Shown piece by piece: positions 9,968 to 18,276 of a stretch of DNA of 64,000 bases. Position 1 is the first letter of the stretch. The number at the start of each line of letters is the position of its first letter. The stretch lies in contig NZ_JARVSF010000022.1 in assembly GCF_030209355.1 (NCBI RefSeq), forward strand, positions 28,996-92,995, read 5' to 3'. The translations under genes were made by a program, and so were the position numbers. This DNA is from Pseudarthrobacter sp. fls2-241-R2A-127 (lineage in GTDB: Bacteria; Actinomycetota; Actinomycetes; Actinomycetales; Micrococcaceae). The notes under the pieces are model-generated. The model had not been told where the DNA came from and did not search any database. It saw only the letters and a list, made by a program, of their open reading frames with translations.

Positions 9968-11010
9968 GCACAGTGCGGAACCAGGTCATCCGGGACCAGG
10001 ACCACGCCCTCCACCTGTTGCGGCAGATGGTGCGGGTGCGGCGCCTCGAGGAAAAATGCATCGAACTGTACAGCGCCGCCAAGATTCGCGGGTTCCTGCA
10101 CGTGTACATCGGCGAAGAAGCCGTGGCCGCGGGGGTCATGGAAGCCCTGGAACCGGACGACGCGGTGGTGGCCACCTACCGCGAGCACGGCCACGCCCTG
10201 CTCCGCGGCGTCTCCGCCGGTGCCATCCTCGCCGAAATGTACGGCCACGCCGAGGGCTGCTGCCGCGGCCGTGGCGGTTCAATGCACCTCTTCGACGCTG
10301 ACGCCCGCTTCTACGGCGGAAACGCGATCGTGGCCGGCGGACTGCCGCTCGCCGTCGGCCTGGCGCTCGCGGACCGGATGGCCGGGCGCCGGCGCGTCAC
10401 CGTCTGCTTCTTCGGCGAAGGTGCCGTGGCCGAGGGCGAGTTCCACGAAAGCATGAACCTGGCCGCGCTATGGCAGCTCCCGGTGCTGTTCTGCTGCGAG
10501 AACAACCTCTACGCCATGGGAACCGCCCTGGGCCGCTCCGAATCCCAGACGGACATCGCGCTCAAGGCCGCCGGGTACGAAATCTCCGCGTGGGCCGTGG
10601 ACGGGATGGATGTCCTCGCCGTCGAGGAAGCCGCCCGGCGTGCCGTGGACGCCGTCCGGTCCGGCGGTGGCCCGCACTTCCTGGAACTGCGCACCTACCG
10701 CTTCCGCGCCCACTCCATGTTCGATCCCGAGCTGTACCGGGAGAAAACCGAGGTGACGCGCTGGATGGAACGGGACCCCATCACCCTGCTGCAGGGAACC
10801 ATGCAGGCTGCGGGGCAGCTGCCGGAGGACACCTGGGCGGGGTTGACGGCGGACGTGGATGCGGAGATCAGCGCCGCCGTCGGGTTCGCCGAGAACGGCA
10901 CGCCGGCACCGGTGTCCGAACTTCTGCGGTTTGTGTACAGCGACCCACCGGACGCCGGCGGCGCGGCCACGCCCGGCGGCAGCGCCGGGAAAGAGGGGGC
11001 GGCAGGATGA
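9964..11010 (+). CDS. 2-oxoacid (pyruvate/acetoin-type) dehydrogenase E1 alpha subunit
   Basis: 348 aa, ATG overlapping the ligase stop by 4 nt. It has the E1alpha pattern [34 protein letters not shown] and [11 protein letters not shown], with the [11 protein letters not shown] loop. The thiamine-diphosphate/Mg motif runs from [13 protein letters not shown] to ENNLYAMG. Together with E1beta it decarboxylates a 2-oxoacid (pyruvate or acetoin are most likely) and passes the acyl group to the E2 lipoyl arm. A low-complexity Gly/Ala-rich C-terminal tail (about 20 residues) is unusual but common in high-GC genomes. Confidence 0.92.
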   Translation: MSTVRNQVIRDQDHALHLLRQMVRVRRLEEKCIELYSAAKIRGFLHVYIGEEAVAAGVMEALEPDDAVVATYREHGHALLRGVSAGAILAEMYGHAEGCCRGRGGSMHLFDADARFYGGNAIVAGGLPLAVGLALADRMAGRRRVTVCFFGEGAVAEGEFHESMNLAALWQLPVLFCCENNLYAMGTALGRSESQTDIALKAAGYEISAWAVDGMDVLAVEEAARRAVDAVRSGGGPHFLELRTYRFRAHSMFDPELYREKTEVTRWMERDPITLLQGTMQAAGQLPEDTWAGLTADVDAEISAAVGFAENGTPAPVSELLRFVYSDPPDAGGAATPGGSAGKEGAAG

Positions 11011-11987
11011 AAACCACCTACCGGGAAGCGATGCGGGCGGCACTGCGCGACGCGATGCAGCGTGACGAACGTGTGTTCCTCATGGGGGAGGACGTGGGCA
11101 GCTACGGCGGCAGTTTCGCCGTGAGCCTGGGACTGCTGGAGGAGTTCGGGCCGGAGCGGATCCGCGATACGCCGCTGTCCGAGTCCGGATTCGTCGGGGC
11201 CGGAATCGGTGCGGCGCTGGGCGGGATGCGGCCCGTGGTGGAGATCATGACCGTCAACTTCAGCCTGCTGGCGCTGGACCAGATCATCAACAACGCCGCC
11301 ACCTTGCTGCACATGTCCGGCGGCCAGTTCAACGTGCCCATCGTCATCCGGATGACCACCGGTGCCGGCCGCCAGCTCGGGGCCCAGCATTCGCACAGCC
11401 TGGAAGGCTGGTACGCGCACATACCGGGGCTGCGAATCCTGGCCCCCGCCACCCTGGCGGACGCCCGCGGCATGCTCTGGACTGCGCTGCAGGACCCGGA
11501 CCCCGTGCTCATCTTTGAGCACGGCTCGCTGTACAACGTGGCCGGGGAGCTCGACGACGACGCCGGCGCCGTGGACATCGACAAGGCAGCGGTGGTGCGC
11601 CACGGGGGCGGCCTGACGCTCATCACCTACGGCGGCACGCTGCCCCTGGTGCTGGAGGCCGCGGCCCTGCTCGCCGCCGAAGGCATCGAGGCAGACGTGA
11701 TCGACCTCCGGACCCTCCGCCCGCTGGACGGGCAGACCATCATGCACAGCATTGCCAGGACCCACCGGGCCGTGGTGGTGGACGAGGGCTGGCGCAGCGG
11801 CAGCATCTCGGCCGAGATCGCCGCGAGGATCTGCGAGCAGGCCTTCTTCGACCTGGACGCCCCGGTGGAGCGGGTGTGCAGCCTGGAGGTGCCCGTCCCG
11901 TACGCCAAGCACCTGGAACAGGCGGCGCTGCCGTCGGTGGAGCGGGTCATGACCGCCGCGCGGAGGGCCGTGGGGACCCATGGCTGA
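11007..11987 (+). CDS. 2-oxoacid dehydrogenase E1 beta subunit
   Basis: 326 aa, ATGA overlap with E1alpha. Typical E1beta motifs are [33 protein letters not shown], the cofactor region [18 protein letters not shown], and [17 protein letters not shown]. The C-terminal domain has [17 protein letters not shown] and [14 protein letters not shown]. It forms the alpha2beta2 thiamine-dependent decarboxylase with the preceding subunit. The last 8 nt overlap the start of the E2 gene, so the three subunits are translationally coupled. Confidence 0.93.
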   Translation: MKTTYREAMRAALRDAMQRDERVFLMGEDVGSYGGSFAVSLGLLEEFGPERIRDTPLSESGFVGAGIGAALGGMRPVVEIMTVNFSLLALDQIINNAATLLHMSGGQFNVPIVIRMTTGAGRQLGAQHSHSLEGWYAHIPGLRILAPATLADARGMLWTALQDPDPVLIFEHGSLYNVAGELDDDAGAVDIDKAAVVRHGGGLTLITYGGTLPLVLEAAALLAAEGIEADVIDLRTLRPLDGQTIMHSIARTHRAVVVDEGWRSGSISAEIAARICEQAFFDLDAPVERVCSLEVPVPYAKHLEQAALPSVERVMTAARRAVGTHG

Positions 11988-13440
11988 GTTCCGGATGCCG
12001 TCCCTGGGCGCGGACATGGAACACGGCAAGGTGGTGGAGTGGCTGGTCAAACCCGGGGACTACATCCACAAGGGCGATATCGTGGCGGCCGTGGACACGG
12101 ACAAAACAGTCATGGATATCGAATCGTTCGAGGAAGGCGTGGTGGCTGAGTTCCTGGTGGACCTCGGCGACACCGTGGACGTGGGCACCCCCATCGCCCG
12201 GATCACGGCCACCCCCGCCGAACTCCCGCCCACCCAACCGGCGCCCGCCCAACCGCCGCCCGCCACACAGCCGGGGGCCGCGGGCGGCCTTCCGGGGCCG
12301 GGCGCAAAGGTCCCGCCGCCGGTCCGGCACCTGGCGCACACGCTGGGGGTCGACGTCGGACGCCTCAGCGGGAGCGGTCCCGGCGGCGAGGTGACCAGGG
12401 CCGACGTCGAACGCGCCGCGCCCGGGTCCGGCACCCAGGTGCCTCCGGAGCAGGCCGGGCAACCTGGCGAACAGGCCGAAGCGCCCCGCGGGCCGGACGA
12501 AGGCCGACGCGTGCGGTCCTCGCCGCTGGCCCGCCGGCGGGCGGCCGAACTGGGGGTGGACCTGTCAGCCGTCCCGGGCACGGGACCCGGCGGCGCCGTC
12601 ACCGAGGATGACGTCCTGTCCGCCGTCCCGCCCCGGGGACGGCCGGCCAGGGAACCCGGCGCGGAAAAGCCGGCGGACGCCCCGCCGTCGGTATCCCGCC
12701 CCACGGCACCCGCACAGGTAACGGAACCCGTCCGGGCACCCGCACCCCGGCAGGAGCGTCCCGCGGCCGGCGGCAAGGCGGAAAGCCTGCGGCAGGCTAT
12801 CGGCGCGCTGATGTCCCGGTCCAAGAAGGAGATCCCGCACTACTACCTCGCCACCACCCTGAATCTCGCGGCGGCGATGGCGTGGATGCAGGCCGTCAAC
12901 CAGCAGCGGCCGGTTTCGTCCCGCCTGGTGCCGTCGGCCCTGCTGCTCAAGGCAACCGCGCTCGCGGCCAAGGAGGTGCCGGACATGAACGGCTTCTTCA
13001 CCAAGGGTGCCTTCCACCCGGGCAGCGCAGTGCACCTGGGCGTCGCGGTGGCCTTGCGGCACGGCGGCCTGGTGGCCCCGGCCCTGCACGACGCCGACAC
13101 CCTCACGCTCGATGAACTCATGGACCAGCTGCGCGACCTGGTGGGCCGCGCCAGGGCGGGCCGGCTGCAGCGGGCCGAGATGGCCGATCCCACCATCACC
13201 GTCACCAACCTGGGCGACCTCGGCGTCGAGAGCGTCTACGGGGTCATCTACCCGCCGCAGGTGGCCATGGTGGGCTTCGGAAAGATCCTGGAGCAGCCGT
13301 GGGCGCACAACGGGATGCTGGGAATCCGGCACGCCGCCACCGCCACGCTGTCCGCTGACCACCGGGCCAGCGACGGGCTGCGCGGCGGCCGCTTCCTGGC
13401 CCGGATCGACGAACTCCTGCAAACGCCGGAGGAACTGTGA
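11980..13440 (+). CDS. dihydrolipoyl acyltransferase (E2) with two subunit-binding domains
   Basis: 486 aa. Residues 1-75 form a lipoyl domain with the modified lysine in [14 protein letters not shown] (K42). A Pro/Ala linker leads to a first peripheral-subunit-binding domain (about 109-146: [20 protein letters not shown]), and after a second linker to another copy (about 178-214: [20 protein letters not shown]). The catalytic acyltransferase domain (about 266-486) ends with [13 protein letters not shown], the His-containing active site. Most bacterial E2 proteins carry only one subunit-binding domain, so the duplication is odd. No E3 (dihydrolipoamide dehydrogenase) gene lies nearby; a genomic E3 must serve. 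The ACP gene follows 19 nt later. Confidence 0.93.
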   Translation: MAEFRMPSLGADMEHGKVVEWLVKPGDYIHKGDIVAAVDTDKTVMDIESFEEGVVAEFLVDLGDTVDVGTPIARITATPAELPPTQPAPAQPPPATQPGAAGGLPGPGAKVPPPVRHLAHTLGVDVGRLSGSGPGGEVTRADVERAAPGSGTQVPPEQAGQPGEQAEAPRGPDEGRRVRSSPLARRRAAELGVDLSAVPGTGPGGAVTEDDVLSAVPPRGRPAREPGAEKPADAPPSVSRPTAPAQVTEPVRAPAPRQERPAAGGKAESLRQAIGALMSRSKKEIPHYYLATTLNLAAAMAWMQAVNQQRPVSSRLVPSALLLKATALAAKEVPDMNGFFTKGAFHPGSAVHLGVAVALRHGGLVAPALHDADTLTLDELMDQLRDLVGRARAGRLQRAEMADPTITVTNLGDLGVESVYGVIYPPQVAMVGFGKILEQPWAHNGMLGIRHAATATLSADHRASDGLRGGRFLARIDELLQTPEEL

Positions 13441-13459
13441 GCTTGATCGAGGAGGAGCC

Positions 13460-13702
13460 GTGAACCAACAGGACGCGCGCCGGGCCGTGGAGACGGCGAT
13501 CGGCAAAGTAGCGCCGGACGTTGAGCCCGGAGACCTGGACGGCGCCGCCAGGCTGCGCCAGGACCTGGAACTGGATTCGCTGGATTTCCTCCGCCTGGTG
13601 GAGGTGGTTGCCGAGTCCACGGGCGTGGATATTCCGGAGGCTGACTACCCGGCGGTGGCCACCGTGGACGGGCTGGTGGCCTACGTGGCCGGACACGGTT
13701 AG
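13460..13702 (+). CDS. acyl carrier protein
   Basis: 80 aa from a GTG with a strong GGAGGAG ribosome site. The phosphopantetheine attachment motif is LELDSLDFLRLVE with Ser40, inside a four-helix acidic ACP fold (RLRQDLELDSLDFLRLVEVV). It is the last gene of the ligase-E1alpha-E1beta-E2 cluster, overlapping the end of the convergent MFS gene by 4 nt. An ACP dedicated to a 2-oxoacid dehydrogenase cluster is not part of ordinary pyruvate metabolism. It may accept an acyl group from E2 or from the ligase; the direction is inference. Housekeeping AcpP is usually near fab genes, which are absent here. Confidence 0.88.
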   Translation: MNQQDARRAVETAIGKVAPDVEPGDLDGAARLRQDLELDSLDFLRLVEVVAESTGVDIPEADYPAVATVDGLVAYVAGHG

Positions 13703-14982
13703 GGGGTTTGCCCCGCCGCATGGTCGTTCCCGCGCATGCGCACGGCAACCACCAGGCCCGAAACAGCGGTGAGGACCGCGACGGCGGCGATGGCGGCGGG
13801 GATGCCGTAAAGGTCCGCGAGCACCCCGGAGAGCAGGGCACCCACGGCGAATCCGCCGTCGCGCCACAGCCGGTACACGCCCACGGAGCGGGCGCGCCAG
13901 GCCGGGTGGGCCACATCGCCGATGGCTGCCAGCAGCGTGGGGTAGACCATGGCGGTCCCCAGGCCCAGCACGACGGCGCCCGCGAGCCAGGGTGCGAAGC
14001 CGTGCGCTGAGGCAATGACCGCCAGGGCGGCAGCCTGCACCAGCATGCCGGCGGCGATGAACCATTTGCGGCCCCACCGGTCCGAGGCTGCGCCGGTCAC
14101 CAGCTGGGCCGCGCCCCAGGCTGCCGGGTAGGCGGCGGCCAGAATGCCGATCTGGCCCAGGCCCAGCCCGGCACCGGCGAACAGGACGGGGAAGAGGCCC
14201 CACGCCAGGCCGTCGTTGAGGTTGTTGACCAGCCCGGCCTGGCTGGCGGCGGACAGTGAACGGTCCTTGAAACTGGTGAGGGTGAACACCTGGCCGGTGG
14301 TCAGGCCCGCATGGGCGCCGCCTTGGGCGCTGACGTGCCCTGCGGCCTCGGTCCTGGCATGGTGGTGGGTCTCCCGCACGGCCAGGACGGTCAGCCCGAG
14401 TCCGAGGGCGATGTAGGCGGCACCCAGCAGGAACGGGGCAGGGCGCAGGCCGTAGGCGGTGGCGAGGTATCCGGTGGCCAGGGCCGTCACGGCGACGCCC
14501 AGGTAGCCCGCGGCCTCGTTAAAGCCCATCGCCAGGCCGCGCTGCTTGGGGCCAACGAGGTCCATTTTCATGATGACGGCGGTGGACCAGGTGAGGCCCT
14601 GGCTGACGCCGAGCAGCACGTTGGCCGCCACGATCCAGCCCCAGGACGGGCCGACGATGAGCATCACCGGGACGGGGACCGCTGCCAGCCAGCCGGCGAT
14701 GAGGACAGGCTTCCGGCCGTACCGGTCGGAGAGCGTGCCTGCGAAGTAGTTCATGGCGGCCTTGGACAGGCCGAAGGCGAGGATGTAGGTCAGTGCGCCC
14801 GTGTACAGGTCGAGGTGGAACTCCTGGGACGCGAGCAGCGGCAGGACCGTGCGCTCCTGGCCCAGGGTCCCGCCCACCAGGGCGTTGACTGCTACCAGCA
14901 GCATGAACTGGGCCAGGTTCTGCCGCAGGCCCAGCACCGCCGGAGTGGATCCGCTGGTGCCGCGGAGGGTGTTGCCCTGCAT
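13699..14982 (-). CDS. MFS transporter
   Basis: 427 aa from the second in-frame ATG (14982), which has CGGAG 5 nt upstream; the first ATG is at 15006. Twelve hydrophobic segments in two six-helix halves, each with the MFS loop motif (SDRYGRKPVLIAGW and SDRWGRKWFIAAG), plus a cytoplasmic His-rich central loop (ETHHHARTEAAGH). Substrate unknown. It lies downstream of the persulfide dioxygenase gene but is separated from it by a hairpin, so it may or may not be part of the sulfur regulon; MFS proteins next to such operons sometimes export sulfur compounds. Confidence 0.85.
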   Translation of the reverse strand: MQGNTLRGTSGSTPAVLGLRQNLAQFMLLVAVNALVGGTLGQERTVLPLLASQEFHLDLYTGALTYILAFGLSKAAMNYFAGTLSDRYGRKPVLIAGWLAAVPVPVMLIVGPSWGWIVAANVLLGVSQGLTWSTAVIMKMDLVGPKQRGLAMGFNEAAGYLGVAVTALATGYLATAYGLRPAPFLLGAAYIALGLGLTVLAVRETHHHARTEAAGHVSAQGGAHAGLTTGQVFTLTSFKDRSLSAASQAGLVNNLNDGLAWGLFPVLFAGAGLGLGQIGILAAAYPAAWGAAQLVTGAASDRWGRKWFIAAGMLVQAAALAVIASAHGFAPWLAGAVVLGLGTAMVYPTLLAAIGDVAHPAWRARSVGVYRLWRDGGFAVGALLSGVLADLYGIPAAIAAVAVLTAVSGLVVAVRMRGNDHAAGQTP

Positions 14983-15011
14983 GGTGGCTCCGTTCTGATA
15001 GGGCAAAAGGT

Positions 15012-15042
15012 GGCCCGGACGCGCGGGGGATGCGTCCGGGCC
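15012..15042 (-). terminator. hairpin between the persulfide dioxygenase and MFS genes
   Basis: GGCCCGGACGC pairs perfectly with GCGTCCGGGCC around a 9-nt G-rich loop. It lies just after the dioxygenase stop and before the MFS start on the same strand. No U-tract; it could attenuate read-through. Confidence 0.45.
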
Positions 15043-15093
15043 GGGCCCGGGCGGGAGGGGGGTCCTGCCCGGGCGGTCTGTGGGGTGTCCTGG

Positions 15094-16494
15094 TCAGACG
15101 GCGGGGACGCTGTTCTGCCACGCGTTCCAGGCGGCGTAGCTGCCGTCGAGTTCGACGACGTCGTACCCGGCCCGGCGCAGGGCGCTGGCGGCTACGGAGT
15201 TCCGGACGCCGGACTGGCAGTAGGACACGATGGTGCCGCCGGCCGGCAGCTCATCGAGGTGCCACATGACGCGGCCGCCGCTGAGCTGGTAGGAGCCCGG
15301 GACGTGACCGGCCTTGTACTCGGTCTTGTTGCGGACGTCCAGGACCATGGCGGCGTCGAAGTTCTCGAGTTCTCCGGGCTGGATCAGCTTGGGGGTGAAC
15401 GCGGGCAGGCCTTCGATGCTGGTCAGGTAGCCGGCCACGTTGTCGATGCCCACTCGGACCAGGTGGTCCCACATGTCCTGGGCCTGGTCCTGGTCCTTGG
15501 CAAGGAGCACCAGCGGGTTCTTGTCCGTCTCGGGGTTGACCACCCAGGCGCCGTAGCTGGCCACGGATTTGCCGGCCGGGACGTTCAGGGAGCGCACCAC
15601 TGTGCCTTCGTGGACCTCACCGTTGGAGCGGGTGTCGATGAAGGTCAGGGTGTCCTCCGCCAGGCCCGCGGCGACGGCGTCCGTGGCAAGTTCCTGCAGC
15701 GGGGCCCGTTCGCCCATGACGGCGGGGCCTTCCCGGTTTTCGCGCTTCATCCGGGCGAAGTAGGCGTGTGCGTCCGGCTGGCCGTCGAGGAGTTCGTTGA
15801 TGAAGCCCTGCTCGTCGTTGGCGGCCAGGTACGGGCCCCACCAGGCGTAGAGGCGTTCGTACCCGACCGTTGAGGACGGGATGGCGCCCAGGGCCTTGCC
15901 GCAGGCGCTGCCGGCGCCGTGGCCCGGGTGGACCTGGACGTAGTCCGGCAGGGGGAGGAACTTGTCACGGAGGCTGGCGAAGAGCTGCTTGGCTCCCTCG
16001 AAGCGGGTGTCGATGCCGCCGGCGGCTTCATCCAGCAGGTCCGGACGGCCCAGGTCGCCGGAGAAGACGAAGTCTCCGGAGAGCAGGTAGCCGGGCTTGT
16101 CGCTGAAGGCGCCGTCGGTGACCAGGAAGGACAGGTGCTCGGGGGTGTGGCCCGGGGTGTGGACCGCCTTGATGGTGATGTTGCCCAGGGCGATGGTGTC
16201 GCCGTCGTGGAGCCGTTCGCCGTCGAATTCGTACTGCCAGTCCGGGCCGCCTTCGCCGGAGACGTAGATCTTGGCGCCGGTGGCGGCTGCGAGCTCGCGG
16301 GTGCCGGAGAGGTAGTCGGCGTGGATGTGGGTCTCGGTGACGGCCACGATCTTCATGCCGTTCTTGGCGGCGAGGTCCTGGTAGACGGCGATGTCGCGGC
16401 GGCCGTCCACCACAATGGCTTCACCCTTGGCCTGGCAGCCGATCAGGTAGCTGGCCTGGGCGAGGTCTTCGTCGTAAATGCGCTCGATAAGCAT
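15094..16494 (-). CDS. persulfide dioxygenase-like MBL hydrolase with C-terminal rhodanese domains
   Basis: 466 aa from ATG 16494, with AAGGAG upstream. The N-terminal metallo-beta-lactamase domain (about 1-250) has ETHE1-type metal ligands: THIHADYLSG, HTPGHTPEHLSF, SGDFVFSGDLGRPDLL and VHPGHGAGSACGKALG. Two rhodanese-like modules follow. The first (FIDTRSNGEVHEG) has no active-site Cys and is probably structural. The second carries the loop VSYCQSGVRNSVAAS with a catalytic Cys. ETHE1-type enzymes oxidise glutathione or low-molecular-weight persulfides to sulfite, and rhodaneses move sulfane sulfur. A CstR-type operator lies about 57 bp upstream, placing it in the reactive-sulfur regulon. 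Confidence 0.9.
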   Translation of the reverse strand: MLIERIYDEDLAQASYLIGCQAKGEAIVVDGRRDIAVYQDLAAKNGMKIVAVTETHIHADYLSGTRELAAATGAKIYVSGEGGPDWQYEFDGERLHDGDTIALGNITIKAVHTPGHTPEHLSFLVTDGAFSDKPGYLLSGDFVFSGDLGRPDLLDEAAGGIDTRFEGAKQLFASLRDKFLPLPDYVQVHPGHGAGSACGKALGAIPSSTVGYERLYAWWGPYLAANDEQGFINELLDGQPDAHAYFARMKRENREGPAVMGERAPLQELATDAVAAGLAEDTLTFIDTRSNGEVHEGTVVRSLNVPAGKSVASYGAWVVNPETDKNPLVLLAKDQDQAQDMWDHLVRVGIDNVAGYLTSIEGLPAFTPKLIQPGELENFDAAMVLDVRNKTEYKAGHVPGSYQLSGGRVMWHLDELPAGGTIVSYCQSGVRNSVAASALRRAGYDVVELDGSYAAWNAWQNSVPAV

Positions 16495-16550
16495 GTGGTG
16501 CTCTCCTTCAGTTTGAAAGGGGATTGGGGGGTGTCCTGCATCCAGTATAG

Positions 16551-16566
16551 ATACCCCTGGGGGTAT
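16551..16566. promoter_or_regulatory. CstR/CsoR-type operator upstream of the persulfide dioxygenase
   Basis: ATACCCCTGGGGGTAT is a 16-bp near-perfect inverted repeat of the kind bound by CsoR/CstR repressors. Matching sites occur next to the regulator gene at 21544-21601. It lies between thioredoxin and the dioxygenase gene, implying an internal promoter there. Confidence 0.8.
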
Positions 16567-16604
16567 CTCGCAACGAGGGGTATGCGGCTGGTTGGACCGA
16601 ATGC

Positions 16605-16967
16605 TCAGGCGTGCTGCTGGGTGGCTTCGGCGCGGGCCTGGTCCACGTCCAGCTCTTTGACGGCCTGGATGACTTCCTCCAGGCCGGTGGCGTTGAGGGC
16701 GCCGGGCTGGGAGAACACCAGGGTCTTGTCCTTGAAGGCCATGAGGGTGGGAATGGCGGTGATGTTCGCTGCTGCGGCGAGCGCTTTCTCGGCTTCGGTG
16801 TCCACCTTGGCGAAGGTGATGTCCGGGTGGCGTTCCGCGGCGGCGCCGAAAATCGGGGCGAACAAGCGGCAGGGTCCGCACCAGGATGCCCAGAAGTCAA
16901 CGAAGACGACGTTGTTGTCCTCCAGGGTCCGGGCGAAGGATTGCTGGGTGATGTCGATGGTTGCCAT
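16605..16967 (-). CDS. trxA: thioredoxin
   Basis: 120 aa from ATG 16967 (MATIDITQQSF). The active site is FWASWCGPCRLF (WCGPC), followed by the FAKVDTEAE strand and the cis-proline region AIPTLMAFKD. The length is normal for a single-domain thioredoxin. It lies downstream of a rhodanese gene and upstream of the persulfide dioxygenase, so it probably reduces protein or low-molecular-weight persulfides in this pathway. The insertion element starts only about 245 bp upstream, and no separate operator is visible in front of it, so its expression may have been affected. Confidence 0.93.
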   Translation of the reverse strand: MATIDITQQSFARTLEDNNVVFVDFWASWCGPCRLFAPIFGAAAERHPDITFAKVDTEAEKALAAAANITAIPTLMAFKDKTLVFSQPGALNATGLEEVIQAVKELDVDQARAEATQQHA

Positions 16968-17038
16968 GGTCTGTCGAGTCCTTTCGGGCGACGTTGTTTG
17001 GTTGCCCTGGGTTTGCTGTTCCGCCACGCGAGGCGGGG

Positions 17039-17212
17039 TTAGGTGGTGGGAAGTCCGGCGCGGGTCCAGGCGGTCATGCCGCCGGCCATGGTGTCCGCCT
17101 TGTAACCTGCGCCGTTGAGGGCATCGGCGACGGCGGCGCTGCGGTTGCCGCTGCGGCAGACGGCGATCACGGGGACGGCCGGGTCAAGCTCGCCCAGCCG
17201 GACCTGCAGCTG
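17039..17212 (-). pseudogene. rhodanese, C-terminal fragment of an interrupted gene
   Basis: Minus-strand reading from 17212 gives QLQVRLGELDPAVPVIAV followed by CRSGNRSAAVADAL and the ending TAWTRAGLPTT and a TAA stop. This is the C-terminal half of a single-domain rhodanese with its catalytic Cys loop (CRSGNRS). There is no start codon of its own. The N-terminal half lies at 19613-19735, on the other side of the 2.4-kb insertion. Together the halves reconstruct a protein of about 100 aa that reads ...IPMG-QLQVRL... across the joint. The gene is therefore broken unless the element excises. Confidence 0.85.
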
Positions 17213-17235
17213 GATGCTTCTATATTCGTCAAGCG
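17213..17235. repeat. 23-bp direct repeat, copy 1 (element end)
   Basis: Identical over 23 bp to the copy at 17641-17663 (begins GATGCTTCTATATTC, ends GTCAAGCG). It abuts the broken rhodanese gene exactly, so it is the element end. Confidence 0.9.
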
Positions 17236-17375
17236 TGGTTCATTATCCCGAGCAGGTCATGGGAGACAGAGTGGATTGGACTCCGAGCCAAGGACGAGCA
17301 GGAGACAATAGGGCCGAGGAAACGTATGCTCACGGATACGTTGCGGTGAGCGGGACGAGGATCTAAGGAAGCTCC

Positions 17376-17633
17376 GTGTGGGAAAAGCTGCTGGCCAGGA
17401 TGCAAGCTTCAATCCGGTTTCGGAAAAGTTCGATTTCCGATTTGAACTGGCAGAAATACGCCTGGATGACGATCGGTGTTGGCTGGATCCTAATTGGCGT
17501 CCTCGGCTGGTCGGGATGGCCTGCAGTCCTAGCTGTGCTCCTTGGGATCGGATGGCTTGTTCAATCTGGTCTAGCAGTGAGAGAAATCCGTCGACGCCGG
17601 CGGGCAGCCAGCCCGCAGGAGCCGCTGGCCTGA
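17376..17633 (+). CDS. small membrane protein carried by the insertion element
   Basis: 85 aa from GTG 17376, with AAGGAAG 5 nt upstream. A basic N-terminus (LLARMQASIRFRKSS) precedes two hydrophobic segments (YAWMTIGVGWILIGVLG and WPAVLAVLLGIGWLVQSGLAV) and an Arg-rich C-terminus (REIRRRRRAAS). No family is recognised. It lies between the two copies of the 23-bp repeat and on the strand opposite the transposase. The coding sequence is less GC-rich than the chromosomal genes around it, suggesting acquisition with the element. Function unknown. Confidence 0.6.
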   Translation: MWEKLLARMQASIRFRKSSISDLNWQKYAWMTIGVGWILIGVLGWSGWPAVLAVLLGIGWLVQSGLAVREIRRRRRAASPQEPLA

Positions 17634-17640
17634 GTCGTTT

Positions 17641-17663
17641 GATGCTTCTATATTCGTCAAGCG
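17641..17663. repeat. 23-bp direct repeat, copy 2
   Basis: Second exact copy of the 23-mer found at 17213-17235, 428 bp away. It lies directly after the 85-aa cargo gene and 41 bp before the 187-aa cargo gene, so each cargo gene is headed by one copy. Confidence 0.9.
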
Positions 17664-17703
17664 GAAGTATTGCGCAGTGAGACAGCTTGCTTAGTATTGC
17701 CCC

Positions 17704-18267
17704 ATGAAGGAATGGGTTCGAGCGCACCCATATTTGACCCTGACCGTGGGTTACGTACTTCTCTTTGTCTTGGCTACGGCTATTTGGTGGGCTTTTGGGC
17801 AACAGAACCTAGAGAACGCCATTATCACCGCTGCCATGTGGACCTTGGCGTACGGGCTCCTTGCCTTCTTCGAAACAAAGCGGAGACGCAAAACTAGGGC
17901 ACGCCTCGATGAACATGGCCAGATCATGGCCTACATCCGCTACCCGGACTCGCCGGCCGGTTCGCTTACGAGCATATGGAACCAAGGCATAGCGACACCC
18001 AGCACCGGGTCCATCCACTTCCAGCCTGCGGTGTACGACACCCTAGAACCGTCAGGGCGGGCGACAACCATCAAAGTCCAGGAGCTGTTACCGCAGCGTC
18101 GAAAGTTGAGAGGCAAGGACGGTAGGTACATTCAGGTCCCAGGGCTCGAGGCCATGACACTCCTAACGGACGAGGGCAAGGTGGACGTCGCCGCCCGCCC
18201 CGAATCATTAGACAAGATGAGCGAAGTTCTAGGCGGCCGGTCAGCAGCTGCCGACGGACGTTCCTGA
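17704..18267 (+). CDS. membrane protein carried by the insertion element
   Basis: 187 aa. Two N-terminal membrane segments (LTLTVGYVLLFVLATAIWWAF and ENAIITAAMWTLAYGLLAFF) are followed by a basic stretch (ETKRRRKTRARL) and a soluble domain of about 120 residues with no recognised motif (ARLDEHGQIMAYIRYPDSPAG, VQELLPQRRKLRGKDGRYIQ). It starts 41 bp after the second 23-bp repeat and converges on the transposase gene, with a 9-bp gap between the stops. Codon use is more AT-tolerant than in neighbours. The gene looks intact, so it may still be functional cargo; role unknown. Confidence 0.65.
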   Translation: MKEWVRAHPYLTLTVGYVLLFVLATAIWWAFGQQNLENAIITAAMWTLAYGLLAFFETKRRRKTRARLDEHGQIMAYIRYPDSPAGSLTSIWNQGIATPSTGSIHFQPAVYDTLEPSGRATTIKVQELLPQRRKLRGKDGRYIQVPGLEAMTLLTDEGKVDVAARPESLDKMSEVLGGRSAAADGRS

Positions 18268-18276
18268 ACTCCTTGT

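Noticed and set aside
17213..17663. Integron attC-type cassette sites at the two 23-bp repeats
   Set aside because: The repeats lack the RYYYAAC/GTTRRRY core pair and imperfect palindromic form of attC, and no tyrosine integrase is nearby.
17257..17802. 181-codon minus-strand frame in the cargo region
   Set aside because: It runs antisense through both cargo genes and a 23-bp repeat, has no ribosome site and no membrane or domain pattern.
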